Part shown: piece after piece, positions 26,943 through 37,404 of the stretch | Numbering within the stretch: the first letter of the stretch is position 1 | How the letters are laid out: each line of letters begins with the position of its first letter | Assembly: GCF_016863175.1 (NCBI RefSeq) | Contig: NZ_BOOJ01000048.1 | Location: forward strand, 18,518-82,517 | Direction of reading: 5' to 3' | Origin: Paraplanobispora siamensis | Lineage (GTDB): Bacteria; Actinomycetota; Actinomycetes; Streptosporangiales; Streptosporangiaceae | DNA: 64,000 nt | The notes under the pieces: model-generated | Seen by the model: only the letters and a program-made list of their open reading frames with translations | Databases searched by the model: none | What the model was told of the DNA's origin: nothing | Program-made: the position numbers and the translations under genes

Positions 26943-28574
26943 TCAGGACGCGGGCTCTGCCGGGGCGGCCAGGGACCGGGCCACGGCGGCGGGGAGCTCG
27001 GCCAGGCGGTGGACGGGCAGTTCCAGGACGGTGACGTCCTCGCTCCAGGGGGCGGTCCGGGCGACGATCGCTCGCGCCTGCTTCTTGGTCAGGCCGTCGC
27101 GCGCCTTGATGAGGGCCTCGCGCCAGGTGTTGGCGATCTTTCCGTGGGCGTTGTCGAGGACGCGGCGCAGGACGCGCTCCTCGTCCGTCGCGGGGAGCGG
27201 CCGCCGTACGGCATGGACCGTCGAACCGGTGACGGTGAGGTCGTAGACGGGGGACAGCAGCGCGGTGGGCAGGTCCTTCGGCGGGGCGGCGAGGGTGACC
27301 TGGACGCGGCGGGCCCGGGCGGCCAGGAGCAGCCGGGGCAGCGCGGCCTCCAGCCCGGCCGGTACGGCCACCGCGACGTCGGCGGGATCACCGGCGTACG
27401 GCTTGGCGAGCCAGGTCGTCAACCGGGCCCGCGGCACCTTCGGCAGCACGTCCCGCGCCCACTCGCCCACCAGCACCGCCGGTCGGAACACCCCCCCGGC
27501 CCCGGCCTCGGACCCCTCCTCCGGCCCGGGTGCGGAAGAGCCCGCCCCGGCGGCGGGGCGGGAGGCGCTGACAGGGGAGGGCGTCCCCGGGGTCTCCGGG
27601 GTGGGGTGGGACTCGATGGACTGGGGGCCGTGGGTGTAGATGGCGGTGCTCAGGGCGTCGACGCGGGCGGCGACGGCGGGCCAGGTCTTGGTGGTGGGGC
27701 GCAGGATGTACAGGTCGGCGGCCGAGCCGATGGCCTCGGCGCCGAAATAGCGGTTGAAATCCGGATAGATCGCCTCGTTGACCAGGTTGAGCGCCGACAG
27801 CGCGTGCTGGACCTTCAGCGCCAGTGCCGGGGTGTGCTCGCCCGCGCCGTACGCCAGCAGGATCCGTCCCCGGTCGCGGTCGCCGAGCCCCTCCACCGCG
27901 CGGGCGGCGAACAGGCCGATGCCCTCCGGGGTGTACGGCGGGTCGGTGACGGCCAGGTCGGCCCAGCCCCGCACCGAGGGAGGCAGGCCCAGGCGCAGAT
28001 CGGTCCAGCGGGTGCGGATGTCCAGCCCGAACCGGTCGGCCTGCTCGGCGATGTAGGCGAGGATGCGCTCGTCGATGTCCACCACGGCCACCTCGGCGCG
28101 CGGCTGCAGCATCGCCGTGGCCAGCGAGGTCAGGTCGTGGTCGCCGACGCACAGCACCCGGGCGCCGGGCAGCCAGAACCGGGTCTCCATCAGCAGCGCC
28201 CGCCGTACCACCGTGTCGGCGGTCGCGGCCACGTGGTCGAGCGCCTGCCGCCCGCGCGGGGCCTTGGCGATCAGCTCCTCCATCCGGGCCAGCAGCTCGG
28301 CGTGCCCGCCCAGCAGGTGCGCGACCGGGTCGGCCGGGCCCTGGGCGTCCCCGCCCAGCCCCGCAGGCAGCGGCTCGCGGAGCCGGAAACGGTCGCCGGA
28401 GCGCTCCAGCTCGACCGCCCGCAGCAGGGCCTCGATCGCCCGCCGCGAGGTCGCGGTCTCCCGTACGAGCTCGGCCAGCGTCCACCACCGCCCGTCGCCG
28501 AGCAGGGCCAGCGCCGTCCGCAACCGCCTGCCGTCCACGCCGGCCTGTCCGAGCAGCTCATCGATCCCGTTCAT
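26943..28574 (-). CDS. BpsA-like branched-chain polyamine synthase family protein (PF01861/COG1568)
   Basis: Members of this family transfer aminopropyl groups from decarboxylated S-adenosylmethionine to make branched polyamines in thermophiles. The 543-residue protein has an N-terminal winged-helix part (residues 1-75) and a Rossmann core with GDHDLTS (144-150; archaeal enzymes have GDDD), VVDIDER (164-170) and the catalytic-type TDPPYTPEG (210-218). After a Pro/Ser/Gly linker (about 315-365) there is an extra C-terminal region of about 175 residues. Whether it makes a polyamine or modifies another substrate is open. It converges with the gene at 26307. Confidence 0.78.
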   Translation of the reverse strand: MNGIDELLGQAGVDGRRLRTALALLGDGRWWTLAELVRETATSRRAIEALLRAVELERSGDRFRLREPLPAGLGGDAQGPADPVAHLLGGHAELLARMEELIAKAPRGRQALDHVAATADTVVRRALLMETRFWLPGARVLCVGDHDLTSLATAMLQPRAEVAVVDIDERILAYIAEQADRFGLDIRTRWTDLRLGLPPSVRGWADLAVTDPPYTPEGIGLFAARAVEGLGDRDRGRILLAYGAGEHTPALALKVQHALSALNLVNEAIYPDFNRYFGAEAIGSAADLYILRPTTKTWPAVAARVDALSTAIYTHGPQSIESHPTPETPGTPSPVSASRPAAGAGSSAPGPEEGSEAGAGGVFRPAVLVGEWARDVLPKVPRARLTTWLAKPYAGDPADVAVAVPAGLEAALPRLLLAARARRVQVTLAAPPKDLPTALLSPVYDLTVTGSTVHAVRRPLPATDEERVLRRVLDNAHGKIANTWREALIKARDGLTKKQARAIVARTAPWSEDVTVLELPVHRLAELPAAVARSLAAPAEPAS

Positions 28575-28778
28575 GGGCCCAACCCTAGAGGTCCGCCCCG
28601 GAATAACCGCCCTTCACCACCCGTTGGCCAAATCGCTGGAAGCAGTGTGAAATGGTCGCTATGTGGACCGGGTAGGCAGCTTTCCGGCAGGGTACGGTAA
28701 TGTCTACACACCACGCAGCAGGGCCAACGTCGTCCCTTCGCTTGCCAAGCCAAAGCAGAAGACGACGGGAGGGATTCA
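28575..28778 (+). promoter_or_regulatory. Divergent region upstream of gltB
   Basis: The stretch is slightly less GC-rich than its surroundings. A TAATGT-like box near 28698 could be the -10 of gltB. GGGAGGG precedes the gltB ATG. No clear GlnR-type site (GTNAC repeats) is visible by eye, nor a convincing small gene. Confidence 0.4.
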
Positions 28779-31700
28779 ATGCCTGCTGCCCGCCTCGGCT
28801 TTCCCGAGCCCCAGGGCCTCTATCACCCTTCGCACGAGCATGACGCCTGCGGTGTCGCCATGGTCGCCGACGTGGCCGGACGACGCAGCCACGACATCGT
28901 CACGAAGGCCCTGACGGCGCTGTGCAACCTTGACCACCGGGGGGCCCAGGGTAGCGAACCGGACACCGGTGACGGTGCCGGCATCCTCACGCAGATCCCC
29001 GATGCCTTCCTGCGCGCGGCCGTGTCCTTCGAGCTGCCCGCCGCCGGCCACTACGCCGCCGGCACGGCCTTCCTGCCGAGCGACCCCGAGGCCCGCGCCA
29101 CCGCCGAGCGGATGATCGGGGAGATCGCCGCCGAGGAGGGCCTGACCGTGCTCGGCTGGCGTGACCTGCCGGTCACCCCCGACCTGCCCGGCCCGAGCGC
29201 CCGCGCCGTGATGCCGTTCTTCCGCCAGCTGTTCGTCTCCTCCCCGGGCGGAGAGTCCGGCCTGGCGCTGGACCGGCTGGCCTTCTGCCTGCGCAAGCGG
29301 GCCGAGCACGAGGCGGACGTCTACTTCCCCTCGCTGTCGTCGCGGACGATCGTCTACAAGGGCATGCTGACCCCCGGCCAGGTCGAGCCGTTCTTCCCCG
29401 ACCTGAGCGACGAGCGCTACGAGAGCGCGATCGCGCTGGTCCACTCCCGCTTCTCCACCAACACCTTCCCGTCGTGGCCGCTGGCGCACCCCTACCGCTA
29501 CATCGCCCACAACGGCGAGATCAACACGGTCAAGGGCAACCGCAACTGGATGCGCGCCCGCGAGGCCATGCTGGCCACCGCGAACATCCCCGGCGACCTG
29601 TCACGGCTCTTCCCGATCTGCGACCCCGACAGCTCCGACACCGGCTCCTTCGACGAGGCGCTGGAGCTGCTCCACCTCGCCGGCCGCTCGCTGCCGCACG
29701 CCGTGCTGATGATGATCCCCGAGGCGTGGGAGAACCACACCGAGATGGACCCCGCGCGGCGGGCCTTCTACGAGTTCCACGCCTCCCTGATGGAGGCCTG
29801 GGACGGCCCCGCCTCGATCACCTTCTCCGACGGCACCCTCGTCGGCGCCGTCCTCGACCGCAACGGCCTGCGCCCGGGCCGCTTCTGGGTCACCGACGAC
29901 GGCCTCGTCGTCCTCGGCTCCGAAGCCGGCGTCCTGGACATCGCCCCCGAGCGCGTGGTCCGCAAGGGCCGTCTGCAGCCGGGCCGGATGTTCCTGGTCG
30001 ACACCTCCCTCGGAAAGATCATCGAGGACGACCAGATCAAGTCCGAGCTCGCCGCCGAACTCCCCTACGAGGAGTGGCTGCACGCCGGGCTGGTCCGCTT
30101 CGAGGAGCTGCCCGCCCGCACCCGCGGCGTGCAGCCCGACGGCGTCGAGGGCGACACCCGCGAGGCGCTCGTCAAGCGTCAGCAGACCTTCGGCTACACC
30201 GAGGAGGAGCTGCGCATCATCCTGGCCCCGATGGCCAGGACCGGCGCCGAGCCGATCGGCTCGATGGGCACCGACACGCCCGTCGCCGTGCTCAGCGAGA
30301 AGCCCCGGCTGCTGTTCGACTACTTCAGCCAGCTGTTCGCCCAGGTCACCAACCCGCCGCTGGACGCCATCCGCGAGGAGCTCGTCACCTCCCTGGCCAG
30401 CACCCTCGGCCCCGAGGGCAACCTGCTCGACCCGGGCCCGGCCTCCTGCCGCCAGCTGGTCCTGCCGTACCCGGTGATCGACAACGACGAGCTCGCCAAG
30501 ATCATCCACATCAACGACGAGGGCGCCCTGCCGGGCTTCCAGCCGTACGTCGTCTCCGGCCTGTACGAGGTCGCCGGCGGCGGCGAGGCCCTGCTGCGCC
30601 GCCTGGAGGAGATCCGGGCCGAGGTCTCCCAGGCCATCCGCGACGGCGCGCGCATCATCGTGCTGTCCGACCGCGGCTCCACCGAGACCCTCGCCCCGAT
30701 CCCGTCGCTGCTGCTCACGGGCGCGGTCCACCACCACCTCATCGCCGAGAAGACCCGCACCCGCGTCGGCCTGGTCATCGAGGCCGGCGACGCCCGCGAG
30801 TGCCACCACATGGCGCTGCTCATCGGCTACGGCGCCGGCGCGGTCAACCCCTACCTCGCCATCGAGACCGTCGAGGACCTCGTCGCCTCCGGCGTCCTGG
30901 CCGTCGACCGGCACAAGGCCGTGCGCAACCTCATCAAGGCGTACGGCAAGGGCGTCCTGAAGGTCATGTCCAAGATGGGCGTCTCCACGGTCGCCTCCTA
31001 CACCGGCGCGCAGATCTTCGAGGCGCTCGGACTCGGCCAGGACGTCATCGACGCCTGCTTCGCCGGGACCACCTCCCGCCTGGGCGGCGTCGGCTTCGAC
31101 GTCCTGGCGCGCGAGACCGCCGAGCGGCACCGCCGCGCCTACCCGCGCGCCGGCAACGCCCACCGCCGCCTGGAGGTCGGCGGCGAGTACCAGTGGCGCC
31201 GCGAGGGCGAGCCCCACCTGTTCAACCCCGAGACCGTCTTCAAGCTGCAGCACGCCACCCGCACCCGCCGCTACGAGATCTTCAAGGAGTACACGAACCT
31301 CGTGGACTCCCAGGCGGAGAAGCTGATGACGCTGCGCGGCCTGTTCCGCCTGCGCGAGGGCCTGCGCCCGCCGGTCCCGGTCGAGGAGGTCGAGCCGGTC
31401 AGCGAGATCGTCAAGCGCTTCTCCACCGGAGCCATGTCCTACGGCTCCATCTCCCGGGAGGCCCACGAGACCCTCGCCATCGCGATGAACCGGCTGGGCG
31501 GCAAGTCCAACACCGGTGAGGGCGGCGAGGACCCCGAGCGCCTGTACGACCCGGCCCGCCGCTCCGCGATCAAGCAGGTGGCCTCCGGCCGCTTCGGCGT
31601 CACCAGCGAGTACCTCGTCAACGCCGACGACCTGCAGATCAAGATGGCCCAGGGCGCCAAGCCCGGCGAGGGCGGCCAGCTGCCCGGCCACAAGGTCTAC

Positions 31701-33305
31701 CCGTGGGTGGCCAAGACCCGGCACTCCACCCCCGGCGTCGGCCTCATCTCGCCGCCGCCGCACCACGACATCTACTCCATCGAGGACCTCGCCCAGCTCA
31801 TCCACGACCTGAAGAACGCCAACCCGGTCGCCCGCGTGCACGTCAAGCTCGTGGCCGAGGTCGGCGTCGGCACGGTCGCGGCGGGCGTCAGCAAGGCCCA
31901 CGCCGACGTCGTGCTCATCTCCGGCCACGACGGCGGCACCGGCGCCTCCCCGCTGACCTCCCTCAAGCACGCCGGCGCCCCCTGGGAGCTCGGCCTGGCC
32001 GAGACCCAGCAGACGCTGCTGCTCAACGGCCTGCGCGACCGCATCGTCGTCCAGGTCGACGGCCAGCTCAAGACCGGCCGCGACGTCGTCATCGCCGCCC
32101 TGCTCGGCGCCGAGGAGTACGGCTTCGCCACCGCCCCGCTGGTCGTCTCGGGCTGCGTCATGATGCGCGTGTGCCACCTGGACACCTGCCCGGTCGGCGT
32201 CGCCACCCAGAACCCCGAGCTGCGCAAGCGCTTCACCGGCAAGCCGGAGTTCGTGGTCAACTTCTTCGAGTTCATCGCCGAGGAGGTCCGGGAGTACCTC
32301 GCCCAGCTGGGCTTCCGCTCCCTGGACGAGGCCATCGGCCACGCCGAACTGCTCGACACCGCCTCGGCCGAGGACCACTGGAAGGCCTCGGGCCTGGACC
32401 TGTCGCCCATCCTGCACCGGCCCGAACTGCCCGAGAGCGCGGCGCTGCGCCGTACGGTCGAGCAGGACCACGGCCTGGCCGCGGCGCTGGACAACACCCT
32501 GATCCAGCTCGCCGAGGGCGCCCTCAACGAGGGCCGCCGGGTCACGCTGGACCTGCCCATCCGCAACGTCAACCGCACGGTCGGCACCATGCTCGGCCAC
32601 GAGGTGACCAAGCGGTACGGCGGAGCCGGCCTGCCCGACAACACCATCGACGTACGCTTCACCGGTTCGGCGGGCAACTCCTTCGGCGCCTTCGTGCCCA
32701 AGGGCATCACGCTGCGCCTGACCGGCGACGCCAACGACTACCTCGGCAAGGGCCTGTCCGGCGGCCGGATCACCGTCCAGCCGCACGACGTGGCCCCCCT
32801 GGAGGGCCACATCATCGCCGGCAACGTCGCCCTTTACGGCGCCACCTCCGGCGAGGTCTACGTCCGCGGCGTCATGGGCGAGCGCTTCTGCGTCCGCAAC
32901 TCCGGCGCCACCGCGGTCGTCGAGGGCGTCGGCGACCACGGCTGCGAGTACATGACCGGCGGCAAGGTCGTCGTCCTCGGCCCCACCGGCCGCAACTTCG
33001 CGGCCGGCATGTCCGGCGGCGTCGCCTACCTGCTCGACCTCGACCCGGCGCGGGTCAACCGCGAGATGGTCGAGATCGAGACCCTCGGCGAGGCCGACGC
33101 CGACGAACTGCGGGAGATCGTCGAGACCCACCTGGCCGAGACCGGCTCCACGATCGCCAAGCGCCTGCTCGCCGACTGGGACCCGGCGCGCTTCAGCAAG
33201 ATCATGCCCACCGACTACAAGCGGGTCCTGCAGGCCGCCGAGGCCGCGCGCCTGGAGGGCCGGGACATCGACGAGGCGGTCATGACCGCTGCGGTCCAGG
33301 GATAA
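28779..33305 (+). CDS. gltB: Glutamate synthase, large (alpha) subunit
   Basis: GltB makes glutamate from glutamine and 2-oxoglutarate. The 1508-residue protein begins with a short propeptide; the catalytic amidotransferase cysteine is Cys24 in [12 protein letters not shown] central domain, the FMN-binding synthase domain ([35 protein letters not shown]) and a C-terminal beta-helix follow. The [3Fe-4S] ligands are visible as [12 protein letters not shown]. Length and order match NADPH-type GltB. GGGAGGG lies before the ATG. It is followed after 14 bp by gltD. Confidence 0.97.
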   Translation: MPAARLGFPEPQGLYHPSHEHDACGVAMVADVAGRRSHDIVTKALTALCNLDHRGAQGSEPDTGDGAGILTQIPDAFLRAAVSFELPAAGHYAAGTAFLPSDPEARATAERMIGEIAAEEGLTVLGWRDLPVTPDLPGPSARAVMPFFRQLFVSSPGGESGLALDRLAFCLRKRAEHEADVYFPSLSSRTIVYKGMLTPGQVEPFFPDLSDERYESAIALVHSRFSTNTFPSWPLAHPYRYIAHNGEINTVKGNRNWMRAREAMLATANIPGDLSRLFPICDPDSSDTGSFDEALELLHLAGRSLPHAVLMMIPEAWENHTEMDPARRAFYEFHASLMEAWDGPASITFSDGTLVGAVLDRNGLRPGRFWVTDDGLVVLGSEAGVLDIAPERVVRKGRLQPGRMFLVDTSLGKIIEDDQIKSELAAELPYEEWLHAGLVRFEELPARTRGVQPDGVEGDTREALVKRQQTFGYTEEELRIILAPMARTGAEPIGSMGTDTPVAVLSEKPRLLFDYFSQLFAQVTNPPLDAIREELVTSLASTLGPEGNLLDPGPASCRQLVLPYPVIDNDELAKIIHINDEGALPGFQPYVVSGLYEVAGGGEALLRRLEEIRAEVSQAIRDGARIIVLSDRGSTETLAPIPSLLLTGAVHHHLIAEKTRTRVGLVIEAGDARECHHMALLIGYGAGAVNPYLAIETVEDLVASGVLAVDRHKAVRNLIKAYGKGVLKVMSKMGVSTVASYTGAQIFEALGLGQDVIDACFAGTTSRLGGVGFDVLARETAERHRRAYPRAGNAHRRLEVGGEYQWRREGEPHLFNPETVFKLQHATRTRRYEIFKEYTNLVDSQAEKLMTLRGLFRLREGLRPPVPVEEVEPVSEIVKRFSTGAMSYGSISREAHETLAIAMNRLGGKSNTGEGGEDPERLYDPARRSAIKQVASGRFGVTSEYLVNADDLQIKMAQGAKPGEGGQLPGHKVYPWVAKTRHSTPGVGLISPPPHHDIYSIEDLAQLIHDLKNANPVARVHVKLVAEVGVGTVAAGVSKAHADVVLISGHDGGTGASPLTSLKHAGAPWELGLAETQQTLLLNGLRDRIVVQVDGQLKTGRDVVIAALLGAEEYGFATAPLVVSGCVMMRVCHLDTCPVGVATQNPELRKRFTGKPEFVVNFFEFIAEEVREYLAQLGFRSLDEAIGHAELLDTASAEDHWKASGLDLSPILHRPELPESAALRRTVEQDHGLAAALDNTLIQLAEGALNEGRRVTLDLPIRNVNRTVGTMLGHEVTKRYGGAGLPDNTIDVRFTGSAGNSFGAFVPKGITLRLTGDANDYLGKGLSGGRITVQPHDVAPLEGHIIAGNVALYGATSGEVYVRGVMGERFCVRNSGATAVVEGVGDHGCEYMTGGKVVVLGPTGRNFAAGMSGGVAYLLDLDPARVNREMVEIETLGEADADELREIVETHLAETGSTIAKRLLADWDPARFSKIMPTDYKRVLQAAEAARLEGRDIDEAVMTAAVQG

Positions 33306-33319
33306 GGGAGGTAACACCG

Positions 33320-34798
33320 ATGGCTGACCCGAAGGGTTTCCTGAACCACGGGCGCGAGCTGCCGGCGCGCCGCCCGGTGGACGTCCGCATCCGCGACTGG
33401 CGTGAGGTCTACCAGGACTTCCCCGCCGAGAAGCTGACCAAGCAGGCGTCCCGCTGCATGGACTGCGGCATCCCGTTTTGCCACAACGGCTGCCCGCTCG
33501 GCAACCTCATCCCCGAGTGGAACGACCTGGTCTACCGCGACGACTGGCGCGAGGCGATCGAGCGGCTGCACGCCACCAACAACTTCCCGGAGTTCACCGG
33601 CCGCCTGTGCCCGGCTCCGTGTGAGGCGGCGTGCGTCCTCGGCATCAACTCCGACCCCGTGGCCATCAAGCGGGTCGAGGTCGAGATCATCGACCGCGCC
33701 TTCGACGAGGGCTGGGTCACCCCGCAGATCCCGGCCACCAGGACCGGCAAGCGCGTGGCGGTCGTCGGCTCGGGCCCCGCGGGCCTGGCCGCCGCCCAGC
33801 AGCTCACCCGCGCCGGGCACGACGTGGTGGTCTTCGAGCGGGCCGACCGCATCGGCGGCCTGCTGCGCTACGGCATCCCCGAGTTCAAGATGGAGAAGCG
33901 GCACATCGACCGCCGGCTCGAGCAGATGCGGGCCGAGGGCACCGAGTTCCGCACCGGCGTCAACGTCGGCGTGGACGTCACCGCCGCCCGGCTCCGCGAG
34001 GAGTTCGACGCCGTCGTGCTGGCCGGCGGCGCCACCCAGTGGCGCGACCTGCCCGTCGCCGGGCGCGACCTGAAGGGCGTCTACCAGGCGATGGAGTACC
34101 TCCCGCCGGCCAACAAGGTCCAGGAGGGCGACTTCGCCGAGTCCCCGATCTCGGCCGAGGGCAAGCACGTGGTCGTGATCGGCGGCGGCGACACCGGCGC
34201 CGACTGCATCGGCACCGCCATCCGCCAGGGCGCCGCCTCGGTGACCCAGCTGGAGATCATGCCGCAGCCGCCGGCCGCCCGCCCCGGCAGCCAGCCGTGG
34301 CCCACCTTCCCCATCCTGTTCAAGATGGAGAGCGCCCACGAGGAGCTGGCCGACGGCGGCGGCGACCGGGTCTACGCGGTCTCCACCACCGAGTTCGTCG
34401 GCGACGCCGACGGCAACGTCCGGGCGCTGCGCCTGGTCGAGGTCGAGGGCCCGCAGACCGGCTTCAAGCCGATCCCCGGCACCGAGCGGGAGATCCCGGC
34501 CGAGCTGGTCACCCTGTCGATGGGCTTCCTCGGCCCGGAGAAGGGCGCGCTGCTGCAGGACCTGGCCGCCGAGGGTGGCGACGACTTCTACGACGCGCGC
34601 GGCAACGTCGCCCGCGACAGGGACTACCAGTCCAAGGTGGAGGGCGTCTTCGTCGCCGGTGACATGGGCCGCGGCCAGTCGCTGATCGTCTGGGCGATCG
34701 CCGAGGGCCGCTCGGCCGCCGCGGCGGCCGACCGCTACCTCACCGGGCAGACCGCCCTGCCGGTGGCGATCCCGCCGACCGCCCGCCCGCTGGTCTGA
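33320..34798 (+). CDS. gltD: Glutamate synthase, small (beta) subunit
   Basis: GltD passes electrons from NADPH to GltB. The 492-residue protein has N-terminal cysteines for the iron-sulfur clusters (CMDCGIPFC, CPLG, CPAPCEAAC), an FAD-binding GSGPAGLAAAQ and an NADPH-binding GGGDTGADC. AAGGGAGG lies 8 nt before the ATG at 33320. A strong hairpin follows the stop, so gltBD is likely the full operon. Confidence 0.97.
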   Translation: MADPKGFLNHGRELPARRPVDVRIRDWREVYQDFPAEKLTKQASRCMDCGIPFCHNGCPLGNLIPEWNDLVYRDDWREAIERLHATNNFPEFTGRLCPAPCEAACVLGINSDPVAIKRVEVEIIDRAFDEGWVTPQIPATRTGKRVAVVGSGPAGLAAAQQLTRAGHDVVVFERADRIGGLLRYGIPEFKMEKRHIDRRLEQMRAEGTEFRTGVNVGVDVTAARLREEFDAVVLAGGATQWRDLPVAGRDLKGVYQAMEYLPPANKVQEGDFAESPISAEGKHVVVIGGGDTGADCIGTAIRQGAASVTQLEIMPQPPAARPGSQPWPTFPILFKMESAHEELADGGGDRVYAVSTTEFVGDADGNVRALRLVEVEGPQTGFKPIPGTEREIPAELVTLSMGFLGPEKGALLQDLAAEGGDDFYDARGNVARDRDYQSKVEGVFVAGDMGRGQSLIVWAIAEGRSAAAAADRYLTGQTALPVAIPPTARPLV

Positions 34799-34802
34799 CC
34801 CT

Positions 34803-34828
34803 CCGGGGTCCCCTCCGCGGGACCCCGG
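34803..34828 (+). terminator. Terminator of gltBD
   Basis: CCGGGGTCCC (34803-34812) pairs perfectly with GGGACCCCGG (34819-34828) around a 6-nt loop, beginning 4 bp after the gltD stop. Confidence 0.75.
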
Positions 34829-35056
34829 ACCCCGGACCCCGGTTCACCGGACCCCGGTTCACCGGACCCGTCCCCGTGCTCCGTCCCGCCCTCCGGCGGG
34901 GGAGCGGGGGGACGGGTTCCGCGTTTCCGGGAGGGGACGGGCCCGAGGTCTCCGGGAGGCTCCCCGGGAGGGCTCTCTGGGCAGGGGTACGGCGGGCCGT
35001 ACCCGTGCCGATCCGCCATGACGGGGGCACCGGGACCCGCCAGGCGCGTAAGGTCG

Positions 35057-35074
35057 GAGATATAGCTATATCTC
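35057..35074. promoter_or_regulatory. Perfect 18-bp palindrome upstream of the subtilisin gene
   Basis: GAGATATAG followed directly by its reverse complement CTATATCTC, in an AT-rich island of GC-rich DNA. It lies about 20 bp upstream of a TATATG box (35097-35102) that could be the -10 for the gene at 35147. This is the position of an operator. Confidence 0.7.
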
Positions 35075-35146
35075 GATTTCAAATTGCTTTGGTGGCTATA
35101 TGCCTGAAAGATGCTTCTTCTTGGTTCCGGCAGGCATGGAGAGTCG

Positions 35147-36853
35147 ATGAAGCGCGCAATCGGGCGTCTGGCAGCGATGGTGACCGCCGTCACCGTGGCC
35201 GGCACCCTCACCACCGGCGGCACGGCCAGCGGAGCGACGGCCGCCCCACAGGTCCGCGACTATCTCGTCTTCTACGCCGACGGCGCCCACACCGGAGCGA
35301 TGCGGGCCATCACCGCCGCCGGCGGCACCGCCCTGTCGACCGAGGGCAAACTCCGCTACATCATCGCCAGAGGCCCCGGCTCCCGCTTCGTGGAGAGCCT
35401 CGCCGACAGCGACGCCGTCGCCGGAATCTCCTCCGACCGCAAGATCGGCTACGCCACCGCGCTCCCCGCCGCCTCACCGGCCTCGATCGGCCCGGCCGCC
35501 ACCGCCTTCCCCGACAGCCAAGCCCTGTCCGTCGCCTCCAGCCGGCCCGAACCGCTCGCCGGACGGCAGTGGGACATGAAGATGATCGGCGCCACCGCCG
35601 ACCGCTCCCACGCCAGCGCGCCCGGCCACCGGAAGGTACGCGTCGGCATCATCGACACCGGCGTCGACGGCAACCACCCCGACATCGCCCCCAACTTCGA
35701 CCGCGCCCTCAGCCGCAACTTCGTCACCGACCGGCCCGACGACCCCAACGGCGCCGAACTCGACGGCCCCTGCGAGTTCCCCGGCTGCAAGGACCCCGTC
35801 GACTGGGACGACGACGGCCACGGCACCCACGTGGCCAGCACGATCGGCTCCCCGGCCAACGGCCTGGGCATCGCCGGCGTCGCCCCCGACGTCACGATCG
35901 TCAACCTGCGCGCCGGCCAGGACTCGGGCCTGTTCTTCCTCAAGCCCAGCCTCGACGCCCTCACCTACGCCGCCGACAACGGCATCGACGTGGTCAACAT
36001 GAGCTACTACGTCGACCCGTGGCTGTTCAACTGCACCGCCAACCCCGCCGATTCCAAGGCCGAGCAGCTCGAACAGCGCGGCATCATCACCGGCATGCAG
36101 CGCGCCCTCGACTACGCCCGCAAACACGGCGTCACCCTGATCAGCGCGATCGGCAACGGCTCCACCGACCTGGGCAAGCCCAAGCGCGACACCAGCAGCC
36201 CCGACTACCCGCTGGAGACCGAGCGCGTCCGCAAGGTCGACAACTCCTGCCTCAACGTCCCGGCCGAGTCCAAGGGCGTCATCTCCGTCACCGCCCTGGG
36301 ACCCAGCAAGCGCAAGTCCTACTTCTCCGACTACGGCATCGAGCAGGCCGACCTGTCGGCCCCCGGCGGCGACGAGTACGACGGCGGCTCCAAGCCCGAC
36401 GTCACCAGGCTCATCCTCGCCGCCGTCCCCAAGCGCCTGCTCGACAAGCAGGGCCTGCTCGCCTCCGACGGCACCCCCAAGACCCCCATGGTCGTACGCG
36501 ACTGCCAGCGCGGCGTGTGCGCCTACTACCAGTACCTGGCCGGCACCTCCATGGCCGCCCCGCACGTCACCGGCGTGGCCGCCATCCTGATCGGCCGCTT
36601 CGGCGCCCCCTCCACCGACGGCGTCACCATGCCGCCCGCCGAGGTCCAGCGCCTGCTGTACGCCAGCGCCACCAAGAAGGCCTGCCCCTCGCCCCGCAAG
36701 TACGTCTACCGCTTCGAGGACCAGAAGACCACCCACACCTGCGAGGGCTCCAAGTCCCGCAACGGCTTCTACGGCCACGGCATCGTCAGCGCCGCCAAGG
36801 CCGCCACCATCCACGCCGACGGACCCACCGCCCCGGTCGGCAGGGGCGACTGA
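35147..36853 (+). CDS. Secreted subtilisin-like (S8) serine protease
   Basis: The 568-residue protein has a signal peptide (residues 1-33, ending ATAAP), an inhibitor I9-like propeptide (YLVFYADGAHTGAM to about residue 105) and an S8 catalytic domain. The triad is visible: IIDTGVDGNHPDI (Asp), DDGHGTHVAS (His) and GTSMAAPHVTG (Ser), with the oxyanion Asn in SAIGNGS. Several cysteines near the catalytic core (GPCEFPGCKD, RDCQRGVCAYY, CPSPRK, HTCEG) suggest disulfides. ATG at 35147 with GGAGAG upstream. Regulated perhaps through the upstream palindrome. Confidence 0.93.
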   Translation: MKRAIGRLAAMVTAVTVAGTLTTGGTASGATAAPQVRDYLVFYADGAHTGAMRAITAAGGTALSTEGKLRYIIARGPGSRFVESLADSDAVAGISSDRKIGYATALPAASPASIGPAATAFPDSQALSVASSRPEPLAGRQWDMKMIGATADRSHASAPGHRKVRVGIIDTGVDGNHPDIAPNFDRALSRNFVTDRPDDPNGAELDGPCEFPGCKDPVDWDDDGHGTHVASTIGSPANGLGIAGVAPDVTIVNLRAGQDSGLFFLKPSLDALTYAADNGIDVVNMSYYVDPWLFNCTANPADSKAEQLEQRGIITGMQRALDYARKHGVTLISAIGNGSTDLGKPKRDTSSPDYPLETERVRKVDNSCLNVPAESKGVISVTALGPSKRKSYFSDYGIEQADLSAPGGDEYDGGSKPDVTRLILAAVPKRLLDKQGLLASDGTPKTPMVVRDCQRGVCAYYQYLAGTSMAAPHVTGVAAILIGRFGAPSTDGVTMPPAEVQRLLYASATKKACPSPRKYVYRFEDQKTTHTCEGSKSRNGFYGHGIVSAAKAATIHADGPTAPVGRGD

Positions 36854-36858
36854 CGGCC

Positions 36859-36895
36859 GCCGGCCCGGCCGGGAGTCCCTCCCCGCCGGGCCGGC
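36859..36895 (+). terminator. Terminator after the subtilisin gene
   Basis: GCCGGCCCGGC (36859-36869) pairs perfectly with GCCGGGCCGGC (36885-36895), starting 6 bp past the stop codon. Confidence 0.7.
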
Positions 36896-36942
36896 GCCCC
36901 GGACCGGGCCTGCCGCCCGGCCGTACCGCATAGCGTGGAACC

Positions 36943-37326
36943 ATGACGTATCACCTCATCGGGCAGGCCGCGATGGTGGTGCACTTCCTGTTCCTGGCCT
37001 TCATGGCCGTCGGCGGATTCCTCGCCTGGCGCTGGCCCCGCCTCATCTGGGCCCACCTCGCCGTCGCCGCCTGGGGGGTGCTCTCCGTCATCACCGGCAT
37101 GGAATGCCCGCTGACCGTCGTGGAGGACTGGGGACGGCGCAACGCCGGAGAGCAGGGCCTGCCGCCCTCCGGATTCATCGACCACTACATCGAAGGGGTC
37201 GTCTACCCCGAGGAGCACACGAACCTCGCCCGGCTGGCCGTCGCCGCCCTCGTGATCGTCTCCTGGGCGGGCTTCCTGCGACTGCGGGCGCGAGCCGGCT
37301 CACCACCTCGCATCACCCGCGAGTAG
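36943..37326 (+). CDS. DUF2784 membrane protein
   Basis: The 127-residue product has three or four hydrophobic helices and the DUF2784 pattern: HFLFLAFMAVGGFLAWRWP, HLAVAAWGVLSVITGMECPL and FIDHYIEGVVYPEE. The function of the family is unknown. TAGCGT (36931-36936) ends 6 nt before the ATG, a leaderless arrangement. Confidence 0.88.
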   Translation: MTYHLIGQAAMVVHFLFLAFMAVGGFLAWRWPRLIWAHLAVAAWGVLSVITGMECPLTVVEDWGRRNAGEQGLPPSGFIDHYIEGVVYPEEHTNLARLAVAALVIVSWAGFLRLRARAGSPPRITRE

Positions 37327-37404
37327 CATCACGTCACCGAGTTTTTCGCCCGTGATATGACCCTCGTCACTCCCCAGTGGTCTGTACCAATTAAGGTAGG
37401 ACCC

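Larger units (their letters stand above)
34799..35146. other. Gene-free stretch with gltD terminator, short repeats and the protease promoter
   Basis: It starts with a perfect 10-bp hairpin (34803-34828), then tandem ACCCCGG and CCGGTTCA-type repeats (about 34820-34870) and a second imperfect hairpin. The last 100 bases turn AT-rich and hold the 18-bp palindrome at 35057. No coding frame looks real. Confidence 0.65.

Noticed and set aside
28571..28779. Small leftward frames between the BpsA-like gene and gltB
   Set aside because: They overlap the gltB promoter region, lack ribosome-binding sites and differ in composition from real genes.
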